DNA of 33,048 nucleotides from Hyphomicrobiales bacterium (GCA_020029455.1 JAIBJH010000023.1:1-33048); one strand, 5' to 3'. Positions 8,705 through 16,858 are shown, counted from the stretch's first letter. The notes: generated by a model not told the origin, from the letters alone. Numbers and translations are program-made.

Positions 8705-9315
8705 GATATTTGTCCTTCCACATTCACGGCCTCAAGCAGGGTTTCCCTGTCCGCGGCCAATTCTTCCTTCAAGGCGCGGCGCGCCCGTGCCAATAGCGAT
8801 TCAAGTGCGTCAACTGAAACTTCCAGCACAACGGCAGCAGCGCCGTTCGACATCTGCTCGAAATGGACCAGCGTCAGAGCGAGCCGCTGGCGTTCGGGCA
8901 ATCTGGCAATGGCGCTGTCAACCCTGCGCGCGGCCCATGATTTCATCTGCACCTCTTCGGCGTCCGGCCTTCCATCGGACACATCTGACGCGGCTTCGAG
9001 ATCCTTCATGGGCTTAGCGCGAAATCCATCCATGGCAAGATTGCTCGCCACCCGCATGAGCCAGCCCTTAAGGGCACCCGCCTCCCTGATCTGGCCGGGG
9101 TTGCTCCACAGCTTCAGGAAAGCCTCTTGCGTGATGTCTTCGGCGTGAGCGCCGCCGCCCGTCATTCGCCAGACCACGCGATAGACCGTTGCATAGTAGC
9201 GATCGACAAGCGCCCGGAAGGCTCTGTGGTCGCGGCGCGCGCACGCAGTCAAAAGGTCCGCATCACTTGCCTGATGCGGACCAGAGACAGACGTTGCCGC
9301 CGGTCCGATTGCCAA
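8701..9315 (-). CDS. ECF-type RNA polymerase sigma factor
   Basis: A 204-residue ECF sigma factor. Region 2 is visible as FRALVDRYYATVYRVVWRMT followed by AEDITQEAFLKLW. Region 4 appears as RLPERQRLALTLVHFEQMSN followed by a helix-turn-helix (VSVDALESLLARARRALKEEL). The track's 269-residue ORF starts inside the EF-hand gene in another frame. TTG at 9315 is chosen because AAGGAG lies seven bases before it and because it starts 28 bases after the EF-hand stop. The stop overlaps the next gene by four bases. The factor probably redirects RNA polymerase to envelope- or metal-stress genes and is likely held by the downstream membrane protein. Confidence 0.92.
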   Translation of the reverse strand: MAIGPAATSVSGPHQASDADLLTACARRDHRAFRALVDRYYATVYRVVWRMTGGGAHAEDITQEAFLKLWSNPGQIREAGALKGWLMRVASNLAMDGFRAKPMKDLEAASDVSDGRPDAEEVQMKSWAARRVDSAIARLPERQRLALTLVHFEQMSNGAAAVVLEVSVDALESLLARARRALKEELAADRETLLEAVNVEGQIS

Positions 9316-9329
9316 ATATGCGCTCCTTG
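9313..9329 (-). promoter_or_regulatory. Ribosome binding site deciding the sigma-factor TTG start
   Basis: On the minus strand AAGGAG is followed by seven bases (CGCATAT) and TTG. The upstream candidate starts in this frame lie inside the EF-hand gene. This pairing therefore fixes the likely start of the ECF sigma gene at an uncommon TTG, which may keep its level low. Confidence 0.65.
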
Positions 9330-9343
9330 CTTCCTGCGCAGTG

Positions 9344-9787
9344 CTAGTTCGCCTGCCGCTCCAGATAGTTCTTGCGCCATTGCGCGCGCTTGAAATTCTG
9401 GATCTCGGCAAGACTGACAGAACCATCGTCATCCGTATCGGCCTTGTCAAACATGTCGTTGAGCACCTGGTCCATCTCCGCTTCCGTAATGATGCCATCC
9501 TTGTTGCCATCCATCAGAGACATGATACGGTCGCGCCTCTTTTCGAGCCGCTTCTGCATGGCCGCTTCGATTTCGGCAGCGGACACCTGTTTGTCGCCAT
9601 TGGCATCGATCACCCATTCGCGCTTCTTCACGACGACAGCGAGTTCTTCCGGTGCCAGCTTGCCGTCCTTGTTGGTATCAAGGCGCTGGAAGCTTTTCTC
9701 GGCGCGCGGGAAATAGGGCTCATTCGCCTGTGCTTCCACTAAAGCCAAGCCAAGGACGGCAGTTGTTGCCACGATCAGTATTCTCAT
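9344..9787 (-). CDS. Exported EF-hand calcium-binding protein
   Basis: A 147-residue protein with a signal peptide (MRILIVATTAVLGLALVEAQA, cleavage near ANEP). It has four EF-hand-type loops in order: DTNKDGKLAPEE, DANGDKQVSAAE, DGNKDGIITEAE and DTDDDGSVSLAE. Three have the canonical DxDxDG-like spacing with a terminal Glu; the second (DANGDKQV) lacks the usual Gly at position 6 and may bind more weakly. It is probably a periplasmic calcium-binding protein. GGAG precedes the ATG by eight bases. It heads the minus-strand unit with the ECF sigma, a membrane protein and a periplasmic sensor, so calcium or another divalent ion may be part of the signal; that link is inference. Confidence 0.9.
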   Translation of the reverse strand: MRILIVATTAVLGLALVEAQANEPYFPRAEKSFQRLDTNKDGKLAPEELAVVVKKREWVIDANGDKQVSAAEIEAAMQKRLEKRRDRIMSLMDGNKDGIITEAEMDQVLNDMFDKADTDDDGSVSLAEIQNFKRAQWRKNYLERQAN

Positions 9788-9812
9788 TTCATCTTCTCCG
9801 TTCTGAGGTTTC

Positions 9813-9828
9813 CAGAAGCGCGCTTCTG
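9813..9828. repeat. 16-bp perfect palindrome upstream of the EF-hand/ECF unit
   Basis: CAGAAGCGCGCTTCTG is a perfect palindrome in the 63-bp gap between the EF-hand gene and glnE. It is flanked by GGTT and AACC that extend it imperfectly. It could be an operator for the unit or a hairpin between glnE and its downstream neighbour. Confidence 0.4.
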
Positions 9829-9850
9829 AACCTTAGACGGGGCAGACCGC

Positions 9851-12778
9851 CTATTCCGTCGCTTTGTTCACGAAATATTCTGGCTTGCCGATCAGGTGGT
9901 CAAACAGGTGAGCAACCTGCCGTTGATTCTGTCGCAGGAGGTCCTCTGCTCCCCGGACATCCGGCATTCCAGCCGCCATAGCCACTGCCCGGTTCAGGCC
10001 CGGCAGGGCGGTTTCGGGAACGTATTCTCCGGAAAGGCAGAGCCGCAGAACCTGGGTCAGGCGGTGAAAAAGCTGGCAGGCCCCAGCCACCGCATCAGCA
10101 TCTGCAGGGGTGAGGAGGTTGGCAGCCCGCAACTTCCCGAAGGCTTCAAGCGTGTTGGTTGCGAGCACAGAAGTTTGGTGCGGTGCATGAATGAGCTGGA
10201 GGTACTGGGCGATGAATTCGGCTTCCACCAGCCCGCCACGCGTGCGCTTGATGTCCCAGCAGGAGGAAGGTTTGTGCTCGCGCAGCATCAACTCACGCAT
10301 GGCGAGAACATCCACTTTCGTCTTCTCTGCATCGCGTGGGGTGCAGAGCGCAAGCTTGATGGCGGCATTGAGCTTTTCTGTGAATTCCGCCGCGCCCGCC
10401 ACGACACGCGCACGGGTCAAAGCCAGCTTTTCCCAGGTCCAGGCGGACCCGCGCTGGTAAGATTGAAAGGCGGAAAAGCTCACCGCCACTGGCCCCTGGC
10501 TGCCGGAAGGCCTCAGCCGCATGTCAACTTCGTAGAGAGACCCTTCCGAAGTCGGCGCTGAGATTGCCGTGATCAGGCGTTGCGCCAGACGCGCATAATA
10601 TTGCGTTACCGAAAGCGGCTTTTTGCCATCCGAAGCATCGGCATCATTCGCGTGATCATAGACGATCATCAGGTCGAGGTCAGAGGCCGCCGTCATCTCC
10701 TGCCCGCCGAGTTTGCCCATGGCGATGACCGCAACATTGCCGCCGGGAATGCGTCCATGGTTGCGGGCCACTTCGTCCTCAGTGGCTGCGAGGAGCCGCG
10801 CAATGGCAGCATCGGCCACATTGGCGAAACCCCGCCCGGCATCCTCTGCAGTCACGGTTTCCGAAAGCACGCGCACACCGACACGGAACATCTGTTCTCT
10901 GCCAAAGACCCGTACTCTGTCCATCACATCATCAAGACCGGGCCCTTGCGGCGCCATCGACAGCAATGCTGATTGCAATGTTGCAAGATCAGGCAGAGGA
11001 CCAAAGAAGGCAGGATCGAGAACTGCTTCGAGAACGCGTGGGCGGTCGCTCAGGCCCTCGGCAAGCCGCGGGGCTGTTCCCAAGATTTGCGCCAAGAGAT
11101 CGAGCAGGCTTGGATTGGCGCGCAGCATAGCGAAGAGTTGCACACCAGCGGGCAAGCCTTTCATGAACTGATCAAAGGCGATGAAGGCCCGGTCACTATC
11201 GCCGGTTCGCGACAGCGCGCTGAGGAGCTTCGGCATCAGTTCGGTCAGGGCCTCTCGTGCTCTGCGATCACGAGTTGCGGCATAGCGGCCGAAATGCCAA
11301 CCGCGAATGGTAGCGGAGACTTCCGAGGCCTGGCGGAAACCCATGCGCTCCAGCGTCATGACGGTTTCCGGATCATCCTCGCCGCCGGTGAAGACCAGTG
11401 CGCCCTGCTCTCCCCCAAGGTCCTCAGACTTTTCAAACAGTCGCGCCGAATGCGCACGTACGGTCTCCAGCGCTTTTTTCAGCTCGCTGCGGAAGTTCGC
11501 GGCGCTCTCAAATCCACAAAACATTGCGTAGCGCTCAAGGGCATCCCTCTCTTGAGGTACAAGATGTGTCTGGCGGTCATCCTGCATCTGGCTGCGGTGC
11601 TCAAAGGTGCGTAGCAATCCGTAGCAACGCTTCAAATCCTCTGCCGTGTCAGTGGTGATCCATTTTGCCGCTGCCAGCGCATCGAGCATATCGCAAGTGC
11701 GCCTGCCCCGCAGCGCCGGATTGCGCCCTCCTGCAATCAGCTGTTGGGTCTGCACAAAAAATTCGATCTCGCGGATGCCGCCGCGGCCGAGCTTGAGATT
11801 GTGGCCTTCAACGGCAATCTCGCCATGACCCTTCACAGCATGAATCTGGCGGATCAGGGATTGCACATCGGTGATGGATGCGAAGTCGAGATACTTACGC
11901 CAGATGTATGGCACGAGGCGCTGCAGAAATTCTTCACCCAAAGCGATGTCACCGGCGATAGCGCGGGCCTTGATAAAGGCGGCGCGCTCCCAGTTCTGAC
12001 CCATATTCTCGTAATAGGTAGCGGCGGACTCAACGGCGATTGCAACTTGCGTGGCGCGGGGGTCGGGTCGAAGCCGCAAATCCACTCGCAAGACATAGCC
12101 ATCCACAGTCACGTCCTGCAACAGTGACGCAAGGCGCTGTGTCAGTTTCACATAGAAGGTGGGCGGTTCGACGCCCGGCGCGAGCGCCGCTGTTTCCGAG
12201 TCATAGAAAACGACGAGATCAATGTCGCTGGAGTAGTTCAGTTCGCCAGCGCCATGTTTGCCCATGGCGAGTACAACATAACCAGAGTCCTTCCCTGGTC
12301 TGTCTGCATTGAGAATTGAGAAGCGGCCTTTGGCATGGGCCTCGCACAGAAGGCTATCCACCACGGCATTGACGGCAAGATCGGCAAATCGCGTGAGGGC
12401 GTCTGTCACATCCTCAAGGGTCCACGCGCGGCCAAGGTCACAGAGCGCTATCAGCAACGCAACGCGGGGTTTGATGTGCCTGAGGCGCCTTCCTGTCGCC
12501 TCGGGGTCAAGAAGCCGGCCTGCCCCAACAATCTCCGCGCAGAGGTCAGCAAATATCCTTTCCGGTTCCCTGCCCAGCCATTGGCTCACGTCTTCAGCGT
12601 GCTGCAGCAGCAGGTCACAGAGATAGTCGGAGCCTGCAACAATGGCACTGAACAATGTCTCGTGAGCCCGAAAGGCGGGTTGCCAGTCTTCGGGAAGTTC
12701 CCGCCACAGGCGCGCATGTCCCGTCGAATCCACAGCATACCAAGGACCTTTGAGGCGGGCTGCAAGCGTAGCGGGCAT
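9851..12778 (-). CDS. glnE: Bifunctional glutamine synthetase adenylyltransferase/deadenylase
   Basis: A 975-residue protein of the full family length. It has two nucleotidyltransferase-like domains. The N-terminal one carries AMGKHGAGELNYSSDIDLVV and the C-terminal one AMGKLGGQEMTAASDLDLMI, each with the paired acidic residues that bind metal. GlnE adenylylates glutamine synthetase (inactivation) and reverses this (phosphorolysis) under control of PII, balancing nitrogen assimilation. RGGIREIEFFVQ and RGGLVEAEFIAQYLQL are the conserved motifs following each catalytic core. The gene starts nine bases after the upstream kinase stop and probably belongs to the same transcription unit, as in rhizobial degP-regulator-kinase-glnE clusters. 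Confidence 0.97.
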   Translation of the reverse strand: MPATLAARLKGPWYAVDSTGHARLWRELPEDWQPAFRAHETLFSAIVAGSDYLCDLLLQHAEDVSQWLGREPERIFADLCAEIVGAGRLLDPEATGRRLRHIKPRVALLIALCDLGRAWTLEDVTDALTRFADLAVNAVVDSLLCEAHAKGRFSILNADRPGKDSGYVVLAMGKHGAGELNYSSDIDLVVFYDSETAALAPGVEPPTFYVKLTQRLASLLQDVTVDGYVLRVDLRLRPDPRATQVAIAVESAATYYENMGQNWERAAFIKARAIAGDIALGEEFLQRLVPYIWRKYLDFASITDVQSLIRQIHAVKGHGEIAVEGHNLKLGRGGIREIEFFVQTQQLIAGGRNPALRGRRTCDMLDALAAAKWITTDTAEDLKRCYGLLRTFEHRSQMQDDRQTHLVPQERDALERYAMFCGFESAANFRSELKKALETVRAHSARLFEKSEDLGGEQGALVFTGGEDDPETVMTLERMGFRQASEVSATIRGWHFGRYAATRDRRAREALTELMPKLLSALSRTGDSDRAFIAFDQFMKGLPAGVQLFAMLRANPSLLDLLAQILGTAPRLAEGLSDRPRVLEAVLDPAFFGPLPDLATLQSALLSMAPQGPGLDDVMDRVRVFGREQMFRVGVRVLSETVTAEDAGRGFANVADAAIARLLAATEDEVARNHGRIPGGNVAVIAMGKLGGQEMTAASDLDLMIVYDHANDADASDGKKPLSVTQYYARLAQRLITAISAPTSEGSLYEVDMRLRPSGSQGPVAVSFSAFQSYQRGSAWTWEKLALTRARVVAGAAEFTEKLNAAIKLALCTPRDAEKTKVDVLAMRELMLREHKPSSCWDIKRTRGGLVEAEFIAQYLQLIHAPHQTSVLATNTLEAFGKLRAANLLTPADADAVAGACQLFHRLTQVLRLCLSGEYVPETALPGLNRAVAMAAGMPDVRGAEDLLRQNQRQVAHLFDHLIGKPEYFVNKATE

Positions 12779-12787
12779 GGCCCCGGT

Positions 12788-14179
12788 TTAGCTTGCCTCT
12801 TCCAGAAGCGGAAGTTCGATCACTGCCATGAGGCCGGGGCCTGCATCGTCCAGGCGGAACTGCCCGCCATGAAGCTTGACCACACTGGCAGCCAGGCTGA
12901 GCCCCAACCCGTTGCCGGGCTTGGAGCGGCTATCGTCAAGCCTCACGAAGCGTTCCAGCACGCGCTCCCGGTCAGCGTCCGCAATGCCCGGTCCGGAATC
13001 AGAAATCCTGATGACGGCATGGTTGCCTTCGCGCGTGCCGCTGATCCTGATCGTGGTCTTTTCATCGACACCGCTCGTTCCATATTTCATGGCATTGTCG
13101 ATGAGATTGCTGAAGCTTTGCGCCAAAAGCTGTCGATCGGCACGCACTGGCAGCGGCACTGTCGCCTCACAACTGAGTGTGCCGCCAGCCTCTTCCACCA
13201 GCGGTTCATAGAGCTCGGCGACTTCGCCCAGGATTTCCGACACGTCCGCCCTGACAAGGCCCTCGCGGGCATTGCCGGCCTCGGCGCGGGCAATCGAAAG
13301 CAGTGCATTGAAAGTGTCGAGCAGCCTTTCACTTTCCTCAAGGGTCTGGGTGAGGGCCGCGCGCTGTTCAGCTTCAGTGCCGCTGCGCAGCGCCGCCTCA
13401 GCCCGCGCCCGCATGCGGGTAAGCGGCGTCTTCAAGTCATGGGCCACGTTGCTCGAGACTTCTTTCATACCGGTCATCAGGCGCTCGATCTGGCCCAGCA
13501 TGTCATTCAGCGATTGCGCGAGGCGATCCAACTCATCGCTGGTACCCGCCACCGGCATGCGCTGCGACAGGTCGCCCGCCATGATGGTGCGGCTTGCGGC
13601 GGTGATGGCATCTACTCGCCTGAGGAAGTTGCGGCTCGTCAGGTAGCCGCCGCCAAGCCCGAAGATCAGGGACAAGCCCAGTGCCCAGATCAACGTGTTG
13701 GTGATCAATTTGCGGAAGGTGTGGATTTCCTCCACGTCGCGCCCCACCAGGAGGCGGAAGCCGTTGGTGAGCTCCACATGATAGGCCCGGGCGGTGTGGA
13801 AGAGTTTCTTCTGGCCCTTGCCGATGGTGATGGGAAAATCCACGAAGGTCTCATCTTCCGGCTTGGGGCTCGGCATGTTGCGGAGATTTCCCACCACAAA
13901 CTGTTCTTTTGCATCTACCAGCAGATAGAGCGTGCCCGTCTCCTCGGAAACACGGCGGTTGATGAGATCAGCAACGCCCGGAAGGCCGCGCTGGCCATAT
14001 TGATCGGCAAGCGCCAGCACTTCGGCGCGGATCGTTTCCTCCGCCTGCCGCTCGAGGAGATGAGCGGTGTTCCAGAAGACGTAAGCCAGAATGGCACCCA
14101 CCGAGAGGGCAAAGACGGCAAGATAGATCGCGGCCAGCCTAAAGGTGGATGACTTGAGGATTGAGACGCTAGTGGTCAC
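12788..14179 (-). CDS. OmpR-family partner sensor histidine kinase
   Basis: A 463-residue kinase. It has a transmembrane helix about 12-35, a periplasmic sensor of about 125 residues, a second helix about 163-180, HAMP about 181-235, HisKA with His247 in SSNVAHDLKTPLTRMRARAE, and a HATPase domain (LIDNAMKYG, RISDSGPGIADADRE, GNGLGLSLAASVVKLHGG). All catalytic boxes are present. The start overlaps the end of the regulator gene by 11 bases, so the pair is translationally coupled. Its location between degP and glnE is conserved in rhizobia as I recall. The signal is unknown, but DegP linkage suggests envelope stress (inference). Confidence 0.93.
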   Translation of the reverse strand: MTTSVSILKSSTFRLAAIYLAVFALSVGAILAYVFWNTAHLLERQAEETIRAEVLALADQYGQRGLPGVADLINRRVSEETGTLYLLVDAKEQFVVGNLRNMPSPKPEDETFVDFPITIGKGQKKLFHTARAYHVELTNGFRLLVGRDVEEIHTFRKLITNTLIWALGLSLIFGLGGGYLTSRNFLRRVDAITAASRTIMAGDLSQRMPVAGTSDELDRLAQSLNDMLGQIERLMTGMKEVSSNVAHDLKTPLTRMRARAEAALRSGTEAEQRAALTQTLEESERLLDTFNALLSIARAEAGNAREGLVRADVSEILGEVAELYEPLVEEAGGTLSCEATVPLPVRADRQLLAQSFSNLIDNAMKYGTSGVDEKTTIRISGTREGNHAVIRISDSGPGIADADRERVLERFVRLDDSRSKPGNGLGLSLAASVVKLHGGQFRLDDAGPGLMAVIELPLLEEAS

Positions 14180-14843
14180 GGATCATGTAGCCTGCGCCGC
14201 GCACCGTCTGCAGGATGGGATCATCGAAGCCCTTGTCGATCTTGGCCCTGAGGCGCGAGACATGCACATCTATCACATTGGTCTGGGGGTCAAAGTGGTA
14301 GTCCCAGACATTCTCCAGCAGCATGGTGCGGGTGACGATATGTCCGGCGTGGCGCATGAGATATTCAAGGAGCTTGAATTCGCGGGGCTGGAGCGGAATG
14401 GGCTTTCCGGCGCGGGTGACAATGCGGCTCAGCAAGTCCAATTCGAGGTCGCAAGCCTTGAGGCGCGTGTCCTGGGCGCCAGAGGTTCCGCGCCGCGCCA
14501 GACCTTCGACACGGGCCAGCAATTCCGAAAAAGCGTAAGGCTTGGCCAGATAGTCATCGCCGCCGGCGCGCAGGCCCTTCACGCGCTCATCGACGTCCGA
14601 AAGGGCGCTCAGGATCAAGACGGGGGTCGTGACGCCATCGGCGCGGATAGAACGGATGACTGATAGCCCATCGCGCTTGGGCAGCATGCGATCGACGATC
14701 AAGACGTCATAGCTGGCGTCGGAGGCCATTTCGTAGCCCTGCTCGCCATCACTGGCGAGGTCGGCCACATGGCCGCTTTCCTTTAGGCCGCGCAGCAGCC
14801 AAGTGGCCGCATCACGGTCGTCTTCGATCACAAGGATTCGCAT
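14169..14843 (-). CDS. OmpR/PhoB-family response regulator
   Basis: A 224-residue regulator. It has a receiver domain with the acidic pair in MRILVIEDDRD, the phospho-acceptor Asp51 in VLIVDRMLP and the conserved Lys in YLAKPY. A winged-helix DNA-binding domain follows (LEYLMRHAGHIVTRTMLLENVWDYHF, VIDVHVSRLRAKID). The track's longer ORF adds 54 codons that read through a palindromic element and degP remnants, so the ATG at 14843 directly before the receiver domain is used. It is cotranscribed with the kinase (11-base overlap). Whether it retains a link to degP expression is unclear, because the degP-regulator junction has been rearranged. Confidence 0.94.
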   Translation of the reverse strand: MRILVIEDDRDAATWLLRGLKESGHVADLASDGEQGYEMASDASYDVLIVDRMLPKRDGLSVIRSIRADGVTTPVLILSALSDVDERVKGLRAGGDDYLAKPYAFSELLARVEGLARRGTSGAQDTRLKACDLELDLLSRIVTRAGKPIPLQPREFKLLEYLMRHAGHIVTRTMLLENVWDYHFDPQTNVIDVHVSRLRAKIDKGFDDPILQTVRGAGYMIRDH

Positions 14844-14883
14844 GGAAGTATTTGGATTGGTGCCATCGGTTGGCACCCTTAAC

Positions 14884-14913
14884 GCGGCCCCTTCCCCGTG
14901 GAAAGGGGGCGGC
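14884..14913. repeat. Imperfect GC-rich hairpin next to the degP/regulator junction
   Basis: GCGGCCCCTTCC and a near-complementary GGAAAGGGGGCGGC flank a four-base loop, with one or two bulged bases. It immediately adjoins the 13-bp inverted repeat and may be part of the same mobile or repeated element. No T-run follows on either strand. Confidence 0.45.
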
Positions 14914-14963
14914 GCGGAGACAGTTTCAGCGGTGGGAACGTCGGGGGATCCTGTCTCCGCGCC
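14911..14963. repeat. Palindromic element with perfect 13-bp arms
   Basis: GGCGCGGAGACAG (14911-14923) and CTGTCTCCGCGCC (14951-14963) are perfect inverted repeats around a 27-base centre. Together with the neighbouring hairpin this looks like a REP/MITE-like dispersed palindromic sequence. It occupies the place where the last part of the degP second PDZ domain should be encoded. Copy number elsewhere cannot be judged here. Confidence 0.6.
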
Positions 14964-14992
14964 TGTTGGGCGCTGTTGCGAGCGGGGAAGCA

Positions 14993-16303
14993 TCATGTCG
15001 CCCAAAGGCCCTTCTCGGCGGCAGCCGAATCTGGATCAAGGCCGCTGATCTTCAGGCCTTCGCCGTCTTCAGCTGGCGTTACTTCCAAGCCAAGGCTTGA
15101 AAGATCAAGCTTTTCCAGCGGCTTGCCGATGGCTGCCTGCTTCTGCGGTTCGCCCGGCATGGTGCCGATGGTCACCGAGATGGTTTCAGCCTTGCCGTCA
15201 CGGATGATCTCAAATGGCACCTTGGCGTCCGGGGCCAAAGCGGCGACTGTTTTGGACAAGTCACGGGCATCCTCGATGTCCTTGCCGTCGGCTTTGAGGA
15301 TAACGTCACCCTGCTTGAGGCCAGCCTTGAGAGCGGGCGAATCCGCCGTCACATCCGCGACAATGGCACCCTTGGTCTCCTTGAGGCCGAGGCTTTCTGC
15401 CAGGTCTTCCGTCACCGGCTGGATCTGCACGCCAAGCCAACCACGGACAATCTTGCCATCGCTCTTCAGGTCCTCAACCACCGTTTTCACAATGGAGGCC
15501 GGAATGGCAAAGCCGATGCCGACACTGCCGCCCGAAGGCGAGAAGATCGCCGTGTTCACGCCCACCACTTCGCCCTGCAGGTTAAAAGCGGGGCCGCCGG
15601 AGTTGCCCTTGTTGATGGAGGCATCAATCTGCATGTAGTCGTCATAGGGGCCGGAACCGATGTCACGGCCACGGGCGGAAACGATGCCCGCCGTCACAGT
15701 GCCGCCAAGCCCAAATGGATTGCCGACGGCCATCACCCAGTCGCCAACCTTGGCTTCTGCGGATGAGAAGTTCACATAAGGGAAGGTCTTGCTGGAATCG
15801 ATCTTGAGAAGCGCCAAATCCGTCTTCGGGTCGGTGCCGATCACCTTGGCATCATATTCCTCGCCGTTCTGGAAAGTGAGCTTCACCTGGTCAGCGTCGT
15901 TCACCACATGGTTGTTGGTGACCACATAGCCATCGGCGCTGATCACGAAGCCAGAGCCTTGCGCCATGCTGCGGCGGTGCTGCGGCATGCGGTCATTGAA
16001 GTGGTCGGGGAGTTGGTCGCGGAACTGCGGGAATTGTTCGAAGAAATCGCGGAACTGCTGGGGCATGTTCTGCATGCCACCATCGCCAGACGTCTGCTCG
16101 AAACGCACCTCGACACTGACCACCGCCGGCATCACATGTTCGGCAAGCGTTGAAAAGCCCTTGGTCGGGTCAATTGCCTCGATGGGCGCAATAACCTGGC
16201 CCGGCTGGGAGAGCGCGACTCCTCCCGTGAGCAGGGTCGAACCCAAAAGGCCTGCGGCCAAAAGACCGAGTACGGATTTCTTGCTGAAGCGGGTGGTGGT
16301 CAT
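14993..16303 (-). CDS. degP: DegP/HtrA-family periplasmic serine protease, C-terminally truncated
   Basis: A 436-residue Do-family protease. It has an N-terminal signal sequence (KKSVLGLLAAGLLGSTLL) and a trypsin-like domain with His132 (VVTNNHVV), Asp162 (TDLALLKID) and Ser235 (KGNSGGPAF). A complete first PDZ domain spans about 288-380 (GWLGVQIQPV through GDVILKADGK). A second PDZ starts near residue 400 (SSLGLEVTPAEDG) but stops after DPDSAAAEKGLWAT. Rhizobial homologues continue for roughly 65-75 residues. One frame over, GDMML follows, resembling the expected GDVIL, so the 3' end was lost by a frame change and a palindromic insertion or deletion. The ATG at 16303 has GGAG eight bases upstream; the track's start adds 20 non-family residues. 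The protease core should fold, but regulation and assembly may be altered. Confidence 0.92.
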   Translation of the reverse strand: MTTTRFSKKSVLGLLAAGLLGSTLLTGGVALSQPGQVIAPIEAIDPTKGFSTLAEHVMPAVVSVEVRFEQTSGDGGMQNMPQQFRDFFEQFPQFRDQLPDHFNDRMPQHRRSMAQGSGFVISADGYVVTNNHVVNDADQVKLTFQNGEEYDAKVIGTDPKTDLALLKIDSSKTFPYVNFSSAEAKVGDWVMAVGNPFGLGGTVTAGIVSARGRDIGSGPYDDYMQIDASINKGNSGGPAFNLQGEVVGVNTAIFSPSGGSVGIGFAIPASIVKTVVEDLKSDGKIVRGWLGVQIQPVTEDLAESLGLKETKGAIVADVTADSPALKAGLKQGDVILKADGKDIEDARDLSKTVAALAPDAKVPFEIIRDGKAETISVTIGTMPGEPQKQAAIGKPLEKLDLSSLGLEVTPAEDGEGLKISGLDPDSAAAEKGLWAT

Positions 16304-16384
16304 CGGGGGTTCTCCAAATTGGGCGATGACCAGAAGATAGGTACTGGCGGCTTGCACCAACATTACAGCCGCATGAATTTCCTG

Positions 16385-16858
16385 TTAGGTTTGCGGCAGC
16401 TTTGCGGTTGGCCCGCTCTTATCATTGAGAAGTGCCGCAATTTCGGCCTTTTCCGCCTCTGTCAGCGGATCTGCCGCAGGCTTTGCCCGCTTCCTCACCG
16501 CCACGACCAGGACAATTCCCAGAATCAGGAAAGGGGCGAGCCACAGCACAATGGTCGTGCCCTTGAACCGCGGCTTCAGGAGCACAAAGTCGCCGTAGCG
16601 CGCCACCACGAAGTCCACGACTTCTCCGTCACTCTTGCCCTCAGCCAGCTGTTCGCGGATCAGGATTCTGAGGTCGCGGGCCATGGTGGCATTGGAGTCG
16701 TCGATGGATTGATTCTGGCAGACAAGGCAGCGTAGGCCCGTCGAGATATTGCGGGCGCGCGCTTCCAAGGTCGGGTCCTTGAGCATTTCATCGGGTTGCA
16801 CGGCAAGCGCAGGTGAAAGGCTTGCCAGCAGAAGCAGGGCTGCAACGACGTGTTTCAT
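16385..16858 (-). CDS. ccmH: Cytochrome c maturation protein CcmH (CycL)
   Basis: A 157-residue membrane-anchored thioredoxin-like protein that reduces the apocytochrome CXXCH cysteines before heme ligation by the CcmF/CcmH/CcmI complex. It has a signal peptide ([19 protein letters not shown]), the redox motif LRCLVCQNQS (Cys44, Cys47) in the three-helix domain, VVARYGDFVLLKP and a C-terminal transmembrane helix (about 100-122). The ATG at 16858 overlaps the ccmF stop by four bases. The track's upstream extension lies inside ccmF and is rejected. It is the last gene of the ccmIEFH operon. Confidence 0.96.
   Translation of the reverse strand: MKHVVAALLLLASLSPALAVQPDEMLKDPTLEARARNISTGLRCLVCQNQSIDDSNATMARDLRILIREQLAEGKSDGEVVDFVVARYGDFVLLKPRFKGTTIVLWLAPFLILGIVLVVAVRKRAKPAADPLTEAEKAEIAALLNDKSGPTAKLPQT

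Noticed and set aside
9316-9510. N-terminal extension of the ECF sigma factor
   Set aside because: It lies mostly inside the EF-hand gene in another frame and is Arg/Ser-rich; a strong ribosome site supports TTG at 9315.
9800-9860. GGAATA ... CGTCTA as an ECF-type promoter for the EF-hand unit
   Set aside because: The spacing is about 12 bases instead of the usual 16-17, and the -35 is inside the glnE stop region.
12335-14152. 605-residue plus-strand ORF opposite glnE and the adjoining kinase
   Set aside because: It is antisense to two well-recognised genes, rich in Arg/His/Gln typical of an antisense frame, and has no domain pattern.
14844-15005. N-terminal extension of the response regulator in the ORF track
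   Set aside because: It translates degP remnants and the palindromic element; the receiver domain starts at the ATG at 14843.
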